A stretch of DNA of 64,000 nt, taken from positions 26,793,401 to 26,857,400 of the forward strand of contig NC_080716.1 of assembly GCF_019097595.1 (NCBI RefSeq). Reading direction: 5' to 3'. The stretch comes from Hemibagrus wyckioides. Lineage: Eukaryota > Chordata > Actinopteri > Siluriformes > Bagridae. A model generated the notes under the pieces. That model did not search any database. It saw only the letters and a list, made by a program, of their open reading frames with translations, and was not told the origin of the DNA. This document shows, one piece after another, positions 1-11,327 of the stretch (position 1 is the stretch's first letter; each line of letters opens with the position of its first letter). The translations under genes were made by a program, and so were the position numbers.

Positions 1-232
1 GCACCATTCTGCATACTGCATTCTGTGAAAATCCCAGTGGATGCCGTGGTTAAAGTCACAGTGACGTGAATATTTGCTGAATCTTGTGACCTGTATTTTT
101 TTGTACTATTCCTGTAATTTTCCCCATTCTTATGTTTTATGTGAAATTTAACTGAAGCACATGACCTGTGATGCTGCCACATGATTGGCTGATGAGATGT
201 GCAGGTGTTTCTTAATAAACTAGATCATGTGT
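1..232. mobile_element. Fragment of a Tc1/mariner-type MITE
   Basis: The stretch resembles the right half of the element complete at 8,047-8,610. Shared parts include 'ctgccacatgattggctga' followed by a degraded 'caggtgtttcttaataaa', which matches the element's terminal inverted repeat. No coding capacity is seen. Confidence 0.6.
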
Positions 233-1109
233 GTATGTAGGTGTATATATTCGTATGTGTGTGTATATCATGCAGTATAATAGACCTGTAAAATGCTAGT
301 TTTGCATGTAACTTGTGAGCTAGGTCCTGTGTCATACACATTACATTATTACAGCATAAAAATACCGGACACTCTTTACACTTTGGCGGTATCTGCCATG
401 ACAAAGTAAGTCATGCTTGCAAAACTGAACTCAGGACTGTAATCAAAAACTGACTAGTTATTAGCTCTATTAACTAAGCTCATTATCAAACTGGATTTTT
501 TCAAATGTATAAAATAATATAAAGCATTTGTGTCTACGCACCATGTTCAACAGCTATTTAATTAGATTCTTGTTGAATTCTTCTTGGATTTTGTAAGTAG
601 CCCAAATGTTTCGTTTTCTAAATGTAAGCCCTCATTTATGTTTTTCAAGCATGAAAAGCGAGCATGGTATTACCTGCTTGGCAGCACAGACAAGGGAAGG
701 TAAGAGAAAGACATATGGTTTCCCTGCGTCAAAGTCAGACAGCTACCAATCTACAACATGGGTTAAATTTTACAACAAATGCAAAAACACACGCTAGGTA
801 TGAGAACATTTATTTATTTTTGTAATTCAGTTATTAACATTTTCAAGCTGCAGACAGCTTTATGAAAACAATTGATTTGTTTTATTTTAAATGTCATTAA
901 TTGAAAGCTGTAGACACAAAGCTTTATGAAAACACAACTTATTAAAACATTTTTCATAATTAAATTAATTTTATAGTTGCAGACACAAAACTTTACGAAA
1001 ACACAATTTACTTAAAGCTGCTGGACCAGTAGATATTTGAGAGATGAAATCTTCTTTAAGGATTGAGTAGAGTACTGTGCATGTGCATACATGCCATAGC
1101 AAAGTCACA

Positions 1110-1283
1110 TAAATCCGGATGTAGATTTAAATCCCTAATGAGCAAGCCCGAGGCGACATTGGCAAGGAAAAACTCCCTCAGGTGACGAGAGGAAGAAACC
1201 TTGAGAGGAACCAGGCTCAAAAGGGAACCCATGCTCTTCTGGGTGACACCGGATCGTGACATTATAAATTACTTTTTCTCGGT
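1110..1283. repeat. Dispersed fish repeat, partial copy
   Basis: The block containing 'ggcaaggaaaaactccct' and 'gaaccaggctcaaaaggg' recurs in degraded form at 37,340-37,440. A third trace of the same family appears near 9,270-9,320 and 17,670-17,705. The function is unknown. Short open frames across it are not genes. Confidence 0.6.
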
Positions 1284-1706
1284 CATGTACTATATATAGA
1301 TTGTACTCAGGGTTTTTTATATATAATATGTCCATTTTGAATATCAGGGAGTTACAACAGAAATTTCTATTTCAGTTACAATTCTACAATGTCCATGGAT
1401 CAACCTCAGCCAGAAACCCAGGCACAAGGTGTCTCCAGAATCATTCGGCCCACAGAGCATGCGTGGCGAACTTATCACCAAGATGTGCCGTTCTTTCACC
1501 TTTTGTGAGAAGGTGATGCCATTTCACCTGTATTTCAGATGCTGGCTACATACCTTCAGCACAGATTCACCACTCTAGAGCACTTCATGAAGGAGGACTA
1601 GAGTTTGGGATCACTTCCTTTAAAGGAAAGGATCTGCAACACTCCTGCATGTTGCCACAATCTCTCACTTGCCCCAATATCCTTCCAAACCTAGCCACAT
1701 CAACTT
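1284..1706. other. No gene recognised
   Basis: This is unique-looking sequence between the dispersed repeat and the outer edge of the left inverted arm. A plus-strand stretch near 1,390-1,620 has a coding-like look but is interrupted by stops and matches no family I recognise. Confidence 0.4.
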
Positions 1707-1720
1707 GCAGCCTTCTGACT

Positions 1721-4700
1721 TCAGCCAGTGCTCACTCTCTCGTAGAGGAGCACATAGGCGTCAGACGACCTCTTCTTTAAGACGTCCTCCTCAGTGGTCT
1801 GAGTGACGTCCAAGTCATTGTATGTAATCCATTGGTGAGGTCTGTGACTGGAACAATCACTCACAAAATGTCCTGGAAAAAAAGACACAGCCACAGCAAT
1901 AGTACATATGGACCACTATATTTCCTTAGGTGTTACAGGTGTTTTCCTAAATAATTCCTAAACATGCAGGCTGTATTTCTAAATGTGTGCGTATGCGTTT
2001 TTATATCTCACCGTATTCAGTTGAGGTTCCAACATGGCTCAGGACACTGATCAGCTGATACATGGAGATTGAGCCACCCTACAAACAACACACATCACAA
2101 TACAGGTCACACACAGACACACAAGTCATGTGTACACACTACACTGTTCAATCCTCCTTCCCAACTCTCTTTCCTATCTTCCTCACATTATCCATCACTG
2201 TGTCTCTCTGTCTCTCACTCTCCAGGCTTTTTTCACTGCCTGTCTCTCTGGCCTCAGCTCTGCTGTTCTCTACATGAAGGATGAAGACAGAAACGAAACA
2301 TTAACTTGTCTTTAATTAACCTGGATGTGATTTATATTGGTTGTAAACATGATTGCAGCAAATATAAGGCTGTAAGAGATTAAGAGGTGTGCTTAAAGAA
2401 GCTAGAATGTAATGAATGATCATCGACTTCCATTAAGACAGATGTGTATGTGAAAAGTGCAACATACCGTGTTCGGGAATACTTTGAGAAAGGCTGGATT
2501 GGGAAACACTGCTCTGTTTGGTCTGGTCCAAGGTAGAACTGCAATACATATGAAACGTTCAGTTTGATAAAGTGGAAGTGCATGAAAATATTAACTGTGT
2601 GTGTGTGTGTGTTTTAACCTCTGCTCTGGATTGTTTATATGCAGCTTAGGATTGAGGAAAATTGGTTTCCTTTCCTTGACCTGTCTGCAGTCTTTGGTCT
2701 TTTTGGCTCTGTTAAAATGCAGAATCAAAAACCTGGAGAGAAAATAAATAAAAAAGTAACGTCAGGGCTGAAGATACAAATCACCCCTGGCACTTTTACA
2801 GCAGTTGTGCTTATTAGCTGGGATATTTCTACACCATTGTCTTTGGAGGTTGGACCAGACAGAACAGAATGGATGCATGACTTATTGCCCAGTTTGTTGT
2901 CTCTTGTTTCATAGCACATGGCAAGTAATGTGATGGAATATTTTGAAAAGCAAAATCAGAAAATGAGCCTAAACTGTGTGATACTTGATATATACGAAAT
3001 TCTTGATGGAACTGTTTACATTTTTCTTGAAAAAGCTAACATATGGAACAGCTGCTTTGGCAGAATACTGTTTAATTATGCGACATTACATTTGTATTGC
3101 AAAACACTGATCTGATTTTTATTTACACACTTATTAAATGACAGATATTGTAATTTTAGCACCAGCGTTATTCACACACAAGCTGATGGACTCTTAAGAT
3201 GCTTTTACACACCTATTGGCCTGTTCACCGAGTTTGAATGAAAAAGTGAAGCTGATATTTTTTATTTATTTTACAAAAATATTTAAGAAAAAGCAGCAGA
3301 AAAAGAGAAACAAACTTCACCTGAGCATTCAGAGTAAGGAGCCTCAATGACTCAAAAACATTTTGTGCCTCATCTAGGATAGAGCTGAGTGTTTGTGTGT
3401 GTGTGTGTGTGTAGCAGCCTTACTTTGGCAGAGTTTCAATCGTCCTGCTGAAGCTGGCAAACTGTCCTCCACACACACTGCACTCGGCCTCAAACACTTC
3501 CTGATTCTAAAATATACACGTTATTCGTACACAGAGGGATCAGTGGTAATATACTATGAATGTAAAAAAAAGAAACAGAAGCAAGCTGAGAGTTGCTCAC
3601 ATTAACTGCTTTATCAAGGCACAAGTCCACTGTGCTGTGCACCAGGGGCACAGAGAGATAATAGGATCCTTTCAATTTGTTCTCTGTCTGGTTTCCACAG
3701 CTGTAACACATAACGTGTGTCAACATCTGCTCATCATCTGCTTCAGCAAATGTAGGAAAAGGTTAATTCGATAAGTTATGTTACATATTGTACCTGGAGC
3801 ATGTTATAATGTCCCTTATCTTGAACTTGAAGTTTGACCTGACTGGACATCGAGGGTCCACATCATTTTGCCAACCCAGCTTTCGGCCACATTTCTCCAT
3901 TTCAAACAGAAACTGATTGAGGAAAACACGGGCATCCTGCACACACAACAGTAAATATTTTAGAGAGCATTTTATTTTATTGCGAGTTCTAATGTGTGTG
4001 TTTTGCATGTGTTTCGTGCGTCCTCACATTCGGTTTGTGGATGGTGAATTTTGGGTTGATGGCTGAAATTACATTAATCAGGGACAGGAGGAGAATATCC
4101 TTGTTGAGGCCGGCATCAGAGGTGTTCCTCAGCTTCCACAAATTCACAAAACAGCTGCAAATGCATCCAGACAAAACACCCCATCAGTTTAACCTTCGAA
4201 AATATTCCTGAACTCGGCTCTTCTCACATATTCTCAACATTTTTGGAGAATACTGATGTTCCCTTCTTCTTACAGGAATCAGATACAGCATCTTCCTTCT
4301 CTTGTGTAAAGAGCTGAGTAATCTCACTCCCAGCTACCATATTAATTTCAAAACACTGACTATATAGATTTTTTTTTTTTAATATAAGTGCTCAGCTTCT
4401 CCATTAGGCATTATCAGCAATATTGTCTAGATTCATAAAAAATGCTATATAAAAGTAGTGTATCATAATCAATTCTAAACATCCAGTAAGCTTTAGTCTT
4501 TAGTACCTGAGAAACCAGGCCTCTGGTCTGTCGGTGTAATCCTCCAGCAGGGTGGAGAGCTCTTGGCAAAAAGATTCAGCTCTGAACAGACACTGTAGAC
4601 TTGCATTAATATAGCAGTTATTTTCAAAATTAGGCAACCTGTAAAAAATACAAACCCTACAGATTAGGGGCAGTTTTACAGAAGCACAGGGCTGGGAAAA

Positions 4701-7700
4701 CAAAGGCTATTTTTAGGATTTATGTTATTCAATAATTAAGCTCCTAATTTTTTTTTTTTTGATGTTTGGGGAAAAACAGGTAATGAAGAAATAAATGCAG
4801 TTCAATTCAAGGCACATAGATGTTTTAACGTGTCTTTAGTTGACCATGACAGTCTGACCTTCTATCAACATCTAATACGGCACTACAGCCGGTATATATA
4901 CACATACACACACAGACTCTGATGCATTTCAATACCAAATATTACTACACACAAAATCTTTAAACTAATTCCAAATCTGAATATTACTTTTAAATCAAAA
5001 TGAGAGATGAACACATCGATGTGTCATACCCGCCAAAGAGCATTTGCTTTTCTGCGACAGCCACAGTCACAGTCAGGTGTTCCTCAGCTGGAGCTGGAGT
5101 CATGCTCTTCGTAGGTCCCTCAGGCCTGAAAAAGTGAGGCATAGATATAGATATTAATATTTTACGTTTGTGTTGGTATGCTTGCAGGACTGGAGTACAT
5201 TTCTACTTTCCACTGTATCTAGAAATTTAAATAAGGCTTCTTTTAAGGTCAGTCTCTCACCTATATCTATTTGGTTTTGTCTCTTTCTCGTGGTGTTCCA
5301 AGTGTAATGAAATGACAAACTTCTTTAGCTCATTGTCAAGCAAAACTATTGTCTCATTCACTTCCTGCATCTTTTCTGCAGTCTGCCCTTCTTGGACACT
5401 TTCCTTCTCCTCGTCTGAATCCACAACGAAGTCCTTCATCTGCAGAGAGGACGTTGGAATCTGTGGAATCTCTCTTGGAGTTTCTGAGCTGATGAGGAAT
5501 AAACAGATGCTGTTTGCCTTCATGGACACTATCAGTCAAATTCTTCAGTATTTTTTTCATCATGGAGCTGGATAGTTATAGTTTAAACTTACCTTTCGGA
5601 AAATCCTGTATAATGTTCCTTGTTCTTCTTCTACACATAAAGAAATACACAGATTATAAGAAGAATGCTTATGAAAACACAACAGTTTGTGTATTTTAAA
5701 CATGCTACATCTGAAGTTAGTCATTTTCCCCATTCTCTTTGGCAGTTTTGCTTTCTAATTTGCCAGTGTTCATCAGAATTAGTTAAGACTCATATGTGTG
5801 GGTTTCTATTTAGGAAAAGTTGAACTTCTTAGTTGAACTACCACTGCTAAAATATGTGGTCTAAATAAATGCATATTGTTTAATTAAAACACCTCTTTTT
5901 TCAACCCAACATATGTTTAATAATGTGTTACTTTTGTACTCGTCCTCGAAGTGATGGGGTGTTTTTTGTTCATCCATAAGACACGAGGGATAAAAATTTC
6001 AGCACTATCAAGTCAACAAGGTTCTTATGAAAACTCATGTACTTTGCAAGTCTTATATGTAAAGTGATATAAATGGTAAATTTCTCAAATATTTTGGAGA
6101 AAAGATTTCTTACCCTCCAGAAACGCCAGAAACGCCATTCGAAGGTTTTCCTTGCTCCACCCTGCTTCTTCTTTGTGGATTCCTCATTAGACTGGGTCTC
6201 TGTAGATGTTGTTGAGGTGCTGAGGAATAAACAGATACTGTTTGTCTTCACAGTAACTATCAGTCAAATTCTACAGTATTTTTAAAATCCAGGCTCTGAG
6301 GCTGCACAATTTATCTCTACAAACCTAAAGTTCTTACACTTTTCTGATGTCAACATGGAGCTGTAAAGTTTTTGCTTAAACCTACCTTTCTGTAAATGCT
6401 ACAGGATGCACCTTATTCTTCTTCTACACATAAAGAAACAGACATCAGAACGACGTTTATAAAACACAATAAACTGTGCCATGAAAGACATTTCATATGA
6501 TCTTTCAGTAAGAAATGATGAATACGATGCTTGTCTGTGAATATTTTGAATAAAAAAATGTTCTTACCCTCCAGAAATGCCATCTGGAGACTTTCCTTGC
6601 TCCACCCTGCTTCTTCTTCCTCTTCTTCTTTGTGGACTCCTCACTAGATTTGGACGTCTCTGTAGCCGTTGTTGAGCTGATAGTGCTGAGGAATAAACAG
6701 AAGCTGTTTGTCACACAAGGCTCTGAGCCTAAACAATCTCTGTCTGAATTCATTACCAATAATACCTGAAGCTTTGTTTGAGTTTGATCTCATTATGGAG
6801 ATACTATGTCTGTAATGTATCTTACCTTTCTGAGGTCTTCACAGATGATGAAGCAGACGTCTTGCTCTTCTACAGATAATAAAAGAAACACAGACATCAG
6901 AAAGATGTTTATAAAAACACAATACATTGTGAGATTAAGAAGACAATTCATGTCATGTCATTCCAATGTGATATTTCAGTAACAAATGGTAAATATCATC
7001 CTAGTTGTTCAATATTTTGGATAAAAGTAGTTTTTACCTTCCAGAAACACCATCTGGAGATTTTCCTCGCTCCACCCTGCTTCTTCTTTGTGGACTCCTC
7101 ATTTGTTTGGGACGTCTTTGTAGCTTTTGTTGAGCTGTTGGTGCTGAGGAATAAACAGAAGCTGTTTGTCACACAAGGCTCTGAGCCTAAACGATCTCTG
7201 TCTGAATTCATTACCAGTAATAATGCTGTTAGCTGAGCTGTACATATCTGTACAGTGTCTTACCTTTCTGAAGATGTCACAGATACTGGAGGTGACTCCT
7301 GAGTCTTCTACAGAGAATAAAAAACACACGAGAGATACTTATAAAAAACTATTTAATACATACTAAGCTGTTTTTTTCCCCAACCTGGTCCTAAAAAAAG
7401 AGATCAATATTAAGGCTTTTAACATGTTGTATTAACGTTAATATTTACAATAATAAAATAAACCTGTGTCCTTAATTATAATTCAGTATGAGCAGTATCC
7501 ATCAGACACGTACTGAAGTCAGACTCCATAACACCGTTATATTGTGCTATAACCTCAATGTCTGACCTTTTTTTCTCCTGTTGTAAAAGTGGCATTAATA
7601 TCAGCGGCAAGACAACATTACTCTCGGTAAATAAATCTTTTTAAAACATTCAATTCGTTGATAAAGTGATGAATTTGCCTGTACATAAGATTTTGTTGTT

Positions 7701-7829
7701 CGTCTGTTGAAGCGCACTGGACTCATCAATCTGGTCAGTTTCACAGAAACGGACAGTAAAAGTAAAGTGTGAAAGTTTCCTGATTAAAGGATTTCTTACC
7801 TTCCGCCAAATACACTGGCAGCTGAACAT
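1721..7829 (-). pseudogene. USP37-like deubiquitinase, left copy, broken 3' half
   Basis: This is a paralogue of the gene at 18,738-24,731. Exons read on the minus strand are 7829-7800, 7307-7264, 7143-7038, 6869-6826, 6685-6568, 6423-6386, 6219-6114, 5630-5593, 5488-5261, 5125-5030, 4638-4507 (Cys box), 4154-4028, 3936-3794, 3700-3601, 3506-3424, then 2078-2012 and 1872-1721. The Cys box reads LPNFENNCYINASLQ. The Cys is kept, but the Gly three residues before it, almost invariant in USPs, is Glu. Two CxxC pairs and the GHF...YND end box remain. The exon encoding the LVMQLNRF segment is absent. The short exon near 2,230-2,270 has lost its GT donor (CCTG|gaga). Using the next GT four bases on shifts the frame to an early stop. 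A truncated product from the intact 5' exons remains possible. Confidence 0.8.
2356..3400. other. Unrelated segment replacing a USP exon
   Basis: In the right arm the exon for LVMQLNRF lies between the second CxxC exon and the short exon upstream of GGSTSTYR. At the matching place the left arm holds about 1 kb with no similarity to the right arm. It includes a 91-codon plus-strand open frame at 2,639-2,914 that I do not recognise. No terminal repeats are obvious, so insertion of a mobile element is not shown. Confidence 0.6.
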
Positions 7830-7967
7830 TTGATCAAGTTTATCAACTAAAAACAATCTTATAAAAATCTTATAAGTGAATACGCTCGGAGTAAAAACGG
7901 GGCTCTTCAATCCTGTCTCTACGTCGTTTCTATAACTACATGACGTGCGTTTCTGTTCCATCCACTG

Positions 7968-7975
7968 TGACGTCA
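7968..7975. promoter_or_regulatory. Palindromic CRE (ATF/CREB-type) in the left USP promoter
   Basis: TGACGTCA lies about 140 bp upstream of the first ATG of the left USP copy (7829). The same palindrome is at the same place in the right copy. It is a perfect match to the known CRE consensus. Use as a promoter element is inferred from position and conservation only. Confidence 0.5.
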
Positions 7976-8046
7976 TCTAATTCGCACAAGCAGCTCAGTG
8001 GAACACACACACACTCATACACACGCACGCGCACACACGATAGCCA

Positions 8047-8610
8047 TATACACTCACCGGTCATTTTAATAGGAGCATCTGTACACCTGCTCGTTTTTTA
8101 CATTTATCTGATCAACCAATCAGAAGCACAATGCAAAAAACAAAAACATTTAGATCCAGGTGAAGAGCTTCAGTTCACAATGTTCACCTCAAACACCAGA
8201 ATGGGGGGGAAAGTGGGATCTCTGTGACTGTAACCATGGCATGGTTGTTGGTGCCTGGTCCGAGTATTTCTAAACTCCTAGGATTTTCTCAGACAACTTT
8301 CTCTATAGTTTGCAAGATTTAAAAATTAATGTTCACACACACACACACACACACACAAAAGAAATGACCTGATGATGTAGTCTTCTGCTTTTGTAGCCCA
8401 TCCACCTCAAGCCTTTAATGCACTGAGCATCCTGAGATGCATTTCTGCATCATTCTTTTTACTCACTCTGATGTTTGATGTGAACATTAACTGAAGCTTG
8501 TTATCTGTATCTGCATGATTTTCTGCACTGTGCTGCTGCCACATGATTGGCTGCTTAGAGGACTGCATGAATGTACAGGTGTTCCTAATAAAGTGGACAG
8601 TGAGTGTATA
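8047..8610. mobile_element. Non-autonomous Tc1/mariner-type MITE
   Basis: The ends are inverted repeats: 'tatacactcac' followed by a degraded 'attttaataggagcatc' on the left, and 'ttcctaataaagtggacagt' followed by 'gagtgtata' on the right. The interior has no transposase frame and contains an (AC)n run at about 8,333-8,357. The right arm keeps only the end nearest the USP-distal side (18,345-18,478). Insertion therefore predates the duplication, and the right copy later lost the rest. Confidence 0.7.
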
Positions 8611-9650
8611 TTTATATATACTATATTTTCATACCCAAAGTCACTGTACAACCATAACAAAATACAGAGCCCAATGAGAGAAGAAAAGAAAAAAAAAAAG
8701 GCTGAATAAACACTGGCAAGTAATATACACTTCAATAGGATCAGCTGTACTGCTCTTCATGCTGACAGAAATGTTACTGGACAGAGGAGAAAAACCTTCA
8801 CTGTTCTTATTGCAAGCTTTAAACTGTCCACTTTTAGCCTGTACCTACTGTAGCCTCAGATTCTTGTGCTTGTCTGAGTGGACAGAGTGGACCAGCAGTC
8901 CATCTGCATCAAGGTTTATCATGTTGTGTGTTCTGAGATTGTCTTCTTTTTGGCTCAGCATGGTTGTATAAAGCGCTTATTTCAGTAACAGCTTTCCAAA
9001 TGACTTGAACCAGGCTGGTCATTCCTCTGAACTCTCATCAAGGTTTTTTTTTTTAAAGAATTGCATATATAAATATTTCATTCATCTTGTGTGATGAAAC
9101 AAGTCAAAACAAGTAAAAATATTGCTTGGTAGTTTTAATGTGAAAATAAAAGAACACACAGATGCTGTCTTCTGGTCCATTTTCTTTTCCATACACTTTG
9201 GTTTAAAGTTATGAAAATAAATGCACTAAAACATTTAATACAGACACTTATTGATACTTAAACTCAGGTCAGGGAATTTTTCCCTTTGCAACAATGTCCA
9301 TTGTTAAAATCACTATACAAATAAAACTGAATTGAACTTTTGCATAAACAGCATCTTTTCTTCATGAGAAAATAAAACATAATAAGGAGATGCAGATTTT
9401 CATCACAAAGTAAGAGAAAGTGAAAGTTCCTTAAACGAAAACTTTCAACACATTTTAGTGACATCTGGTGGTTAAAAAGGACGAGTTCAGGTATCTAATG
9501 AGTGGATTTTGAAAAAACAGTCCCCATGGGACAGGACTCCTACACCTGAAATGAGGCCTACAAGGAATTATTCTTGATTTCTCACACAAACACAAGCCTA
9601 AATAACAAGAAATTGATGCACTAGGCTTCTGATTACTGACATAAACGTGT

Positions 9651-10742
9651 CAGGAATATAATGAAGGATTAATTAATGATAAAAGTAAATACATCAATAC
9701 TAAAAAACTAAAGAAGGTATGAAATTAAACAATTTACCATACAGACATCAGAAAAGTTTGTATTCCATTCTGTTCATACACTCTTAAAAAATCTGAACCT
9801 AATTTGGATCATTTTCAACCATACATTGAGTAAATATTGGACATAACACATACACTGTAAAAAATTAGGTTAAGAAAAGGTGTGTAAATGAAAAAAATAT
9901 ATGATGGCTCAACATAATGGTTTAGTCAAAAAAGAAAAATGAGCCTTATCAATGATCGCAAAATTTCAATTATTCAACTCTTAACAGTTGCATCAAGTGA
10001 ACTAATATAAAGGCAATATAAACTCAAACACACAAAATTGTGTTTGCCCAGCAAAACACAGGGCATGGTTACTCATCCACATGTGCAGAAGGATACGTCT
10101 GGACTTTTGGATGTTGCAGCGCAATTTTTTTTAACTTGTGTGGAGTCATCTGACATTACACGAATGGAATGGTGAGTCCTATAAAACACATATAATATTA
10201 ACATAAGGCTTAAAATAAGCTTTTCAACATCCATACAGCTTATAGTGATTATTAGTCCTCTGGTGGTAGATCGCTAGTTTTTGTCCCAAACTCCATTAAT
10301 ATGTTAGGAGTTGTAGGCTGTTTTACCTAATTAGCATGGTTGACGAAAATTATAATGGACATTAACGAGGTATCTCTTTCGGTTAACTAGCTGGTTGGCG
10401 ATTTCAGTAGGCAGTAGAATAACTAACACTTTGGTGGTAGCTAGCAAGTTAGCAAATGTATCTTTGTAAAGATCCATTTGAAGATGATACAATACCTGCA
10501 ATTCAGTATGCACTATTAAAAGGAAATAACTGGTTGTGGAAATGCTAGTTAATAAGGTACACATTAGCCGTTAGGGTGATTTTTCTTATAATTCTGAATG
10601 TTACACATTTAAGAGTAAACATTACTCCACAAAATGAACTTTATTCAACCACATTTCAACACCAATTGCCATTTTGTAAATAATGGCATAATAATAAGCT
10701 TATTAGTAATTAATACATTTTATTTTGTTTTCATAATTCAGG
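9651..10742. other. Spacer sequence, no gene recognised
   Basis: This is AT-rich sequence at the inner edge of the left arm. Short open frames show no family signature. A motif resembling a transposon end ('acactgtaaaaaat', near 9,851) occurs without a partner I could place. Confidence 0.4.
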
Positions 10743-10764
10743 TGCTGCATTAACCCTAAACACA

Positions 10765-11327
10765 ATGCAGTGCTGTTATTGTAAATTTTCAACAGATAAG
10801 CAAGACATTCTGCTGAAGCAATACAGACTTCATCACTGGAAAGCTGGTAAAGGACTTTTTCCCTGTTTGCATCCAGAGTGTATTTGTACTTTTCAAACAA
10901 CAGGGGCCTTAAAAACCCATCTGTGGAGAGCACATCCTAAAAAGTTTCTTCAACATTTAGGAAAAACCATGAGAGGGTTCGCTGTCCATTTTCAGACTGT
11001 GATTTTAGCAGCAACAACCTCATCACTTTCAGAGCTCACAAGACCAAGAAACACAAGAAACACACACTGGGTGACTTTCGGCCATCTATCTGTACTGCAA
11101 ATTGTACAGATTATAATAAGTTTGAGGCACCTTCATCTTCACAAAGTAAGCGAATTCAGACTGAGGAAATACAGAAAGAGGGTCAAATTTCAGACTTGGA
11201 CCTGGCAGACAGTGAGCAATACTTAAACTTGCAGCCTTGTTCCTGTCACAACTGCATGTCTCCCAAAGTGCCTCTCATTTACACATTAGGCTGCAGTAAT
11301 CATGGTAAAATTGATCATCTCGTATAA
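10765..11327 (+). pseudogene. Frameshifted C2H2 zinc-finger exon
   Basis: After an acceptor-like 'ataattcag' an ATG opens a frame with a CxxC...HH-like unit (CCYCKFSTDKQD...YRLHH) and a second finger (CLHPECICTFQ...HLWRAH). Near 10,935-10,945, in a run of A, the reading frame must shift by one base. It then continues through a third finger (CPFSDCDFSSNNL...HKTKKH), an acidic tail and a Cys-rich end (PCSCHNC) to a TAA at 11,325-11,327. The layout resembles the N-terminal C2H2 exon of multicopy fish genes whose later exons carry other domains. No such later exons were found. The frameshift and isolation suggest a dead fragment. Confidence 0.55.

Larger units (their letters stand above)
1707..9650 (-). 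repeat. Left arm of a large inverted duplication
   Basis: The arm is the reverse complement of about 17,390-24,750. The inner part (first USP exon, promoter and flank out to 9,650) matches the other arm almost base for base apart from small indels. The middle, coding for the catalytic core, is clearly more diverged. The last exon and last intron are again very close. The outer edge falls just past the USP stop codon. The inner edge is near 'ataaacgtg' at 9,641-9,649. Confidence 0.9.

Noticed and set aside
1390..1620. Coding-like plus-strand stretch near the left edge
   Set aside because: It is interrupted by several stops and I cannot assign it to a family.
2639..2914. 91-codon plus-strand frame
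   Set aside because: No recognisable domain and no coding context. It is recorded only as part of the unexplained block.
3310..3376. Possible replacement exon in the left USP copy (minus strand, 'ctag' acceptor, 'cag|gtgaag' donor)
   Set aside because: In the phase required by the preceding exon it opens with a stop codon, and it has no similarity to the lost exon.
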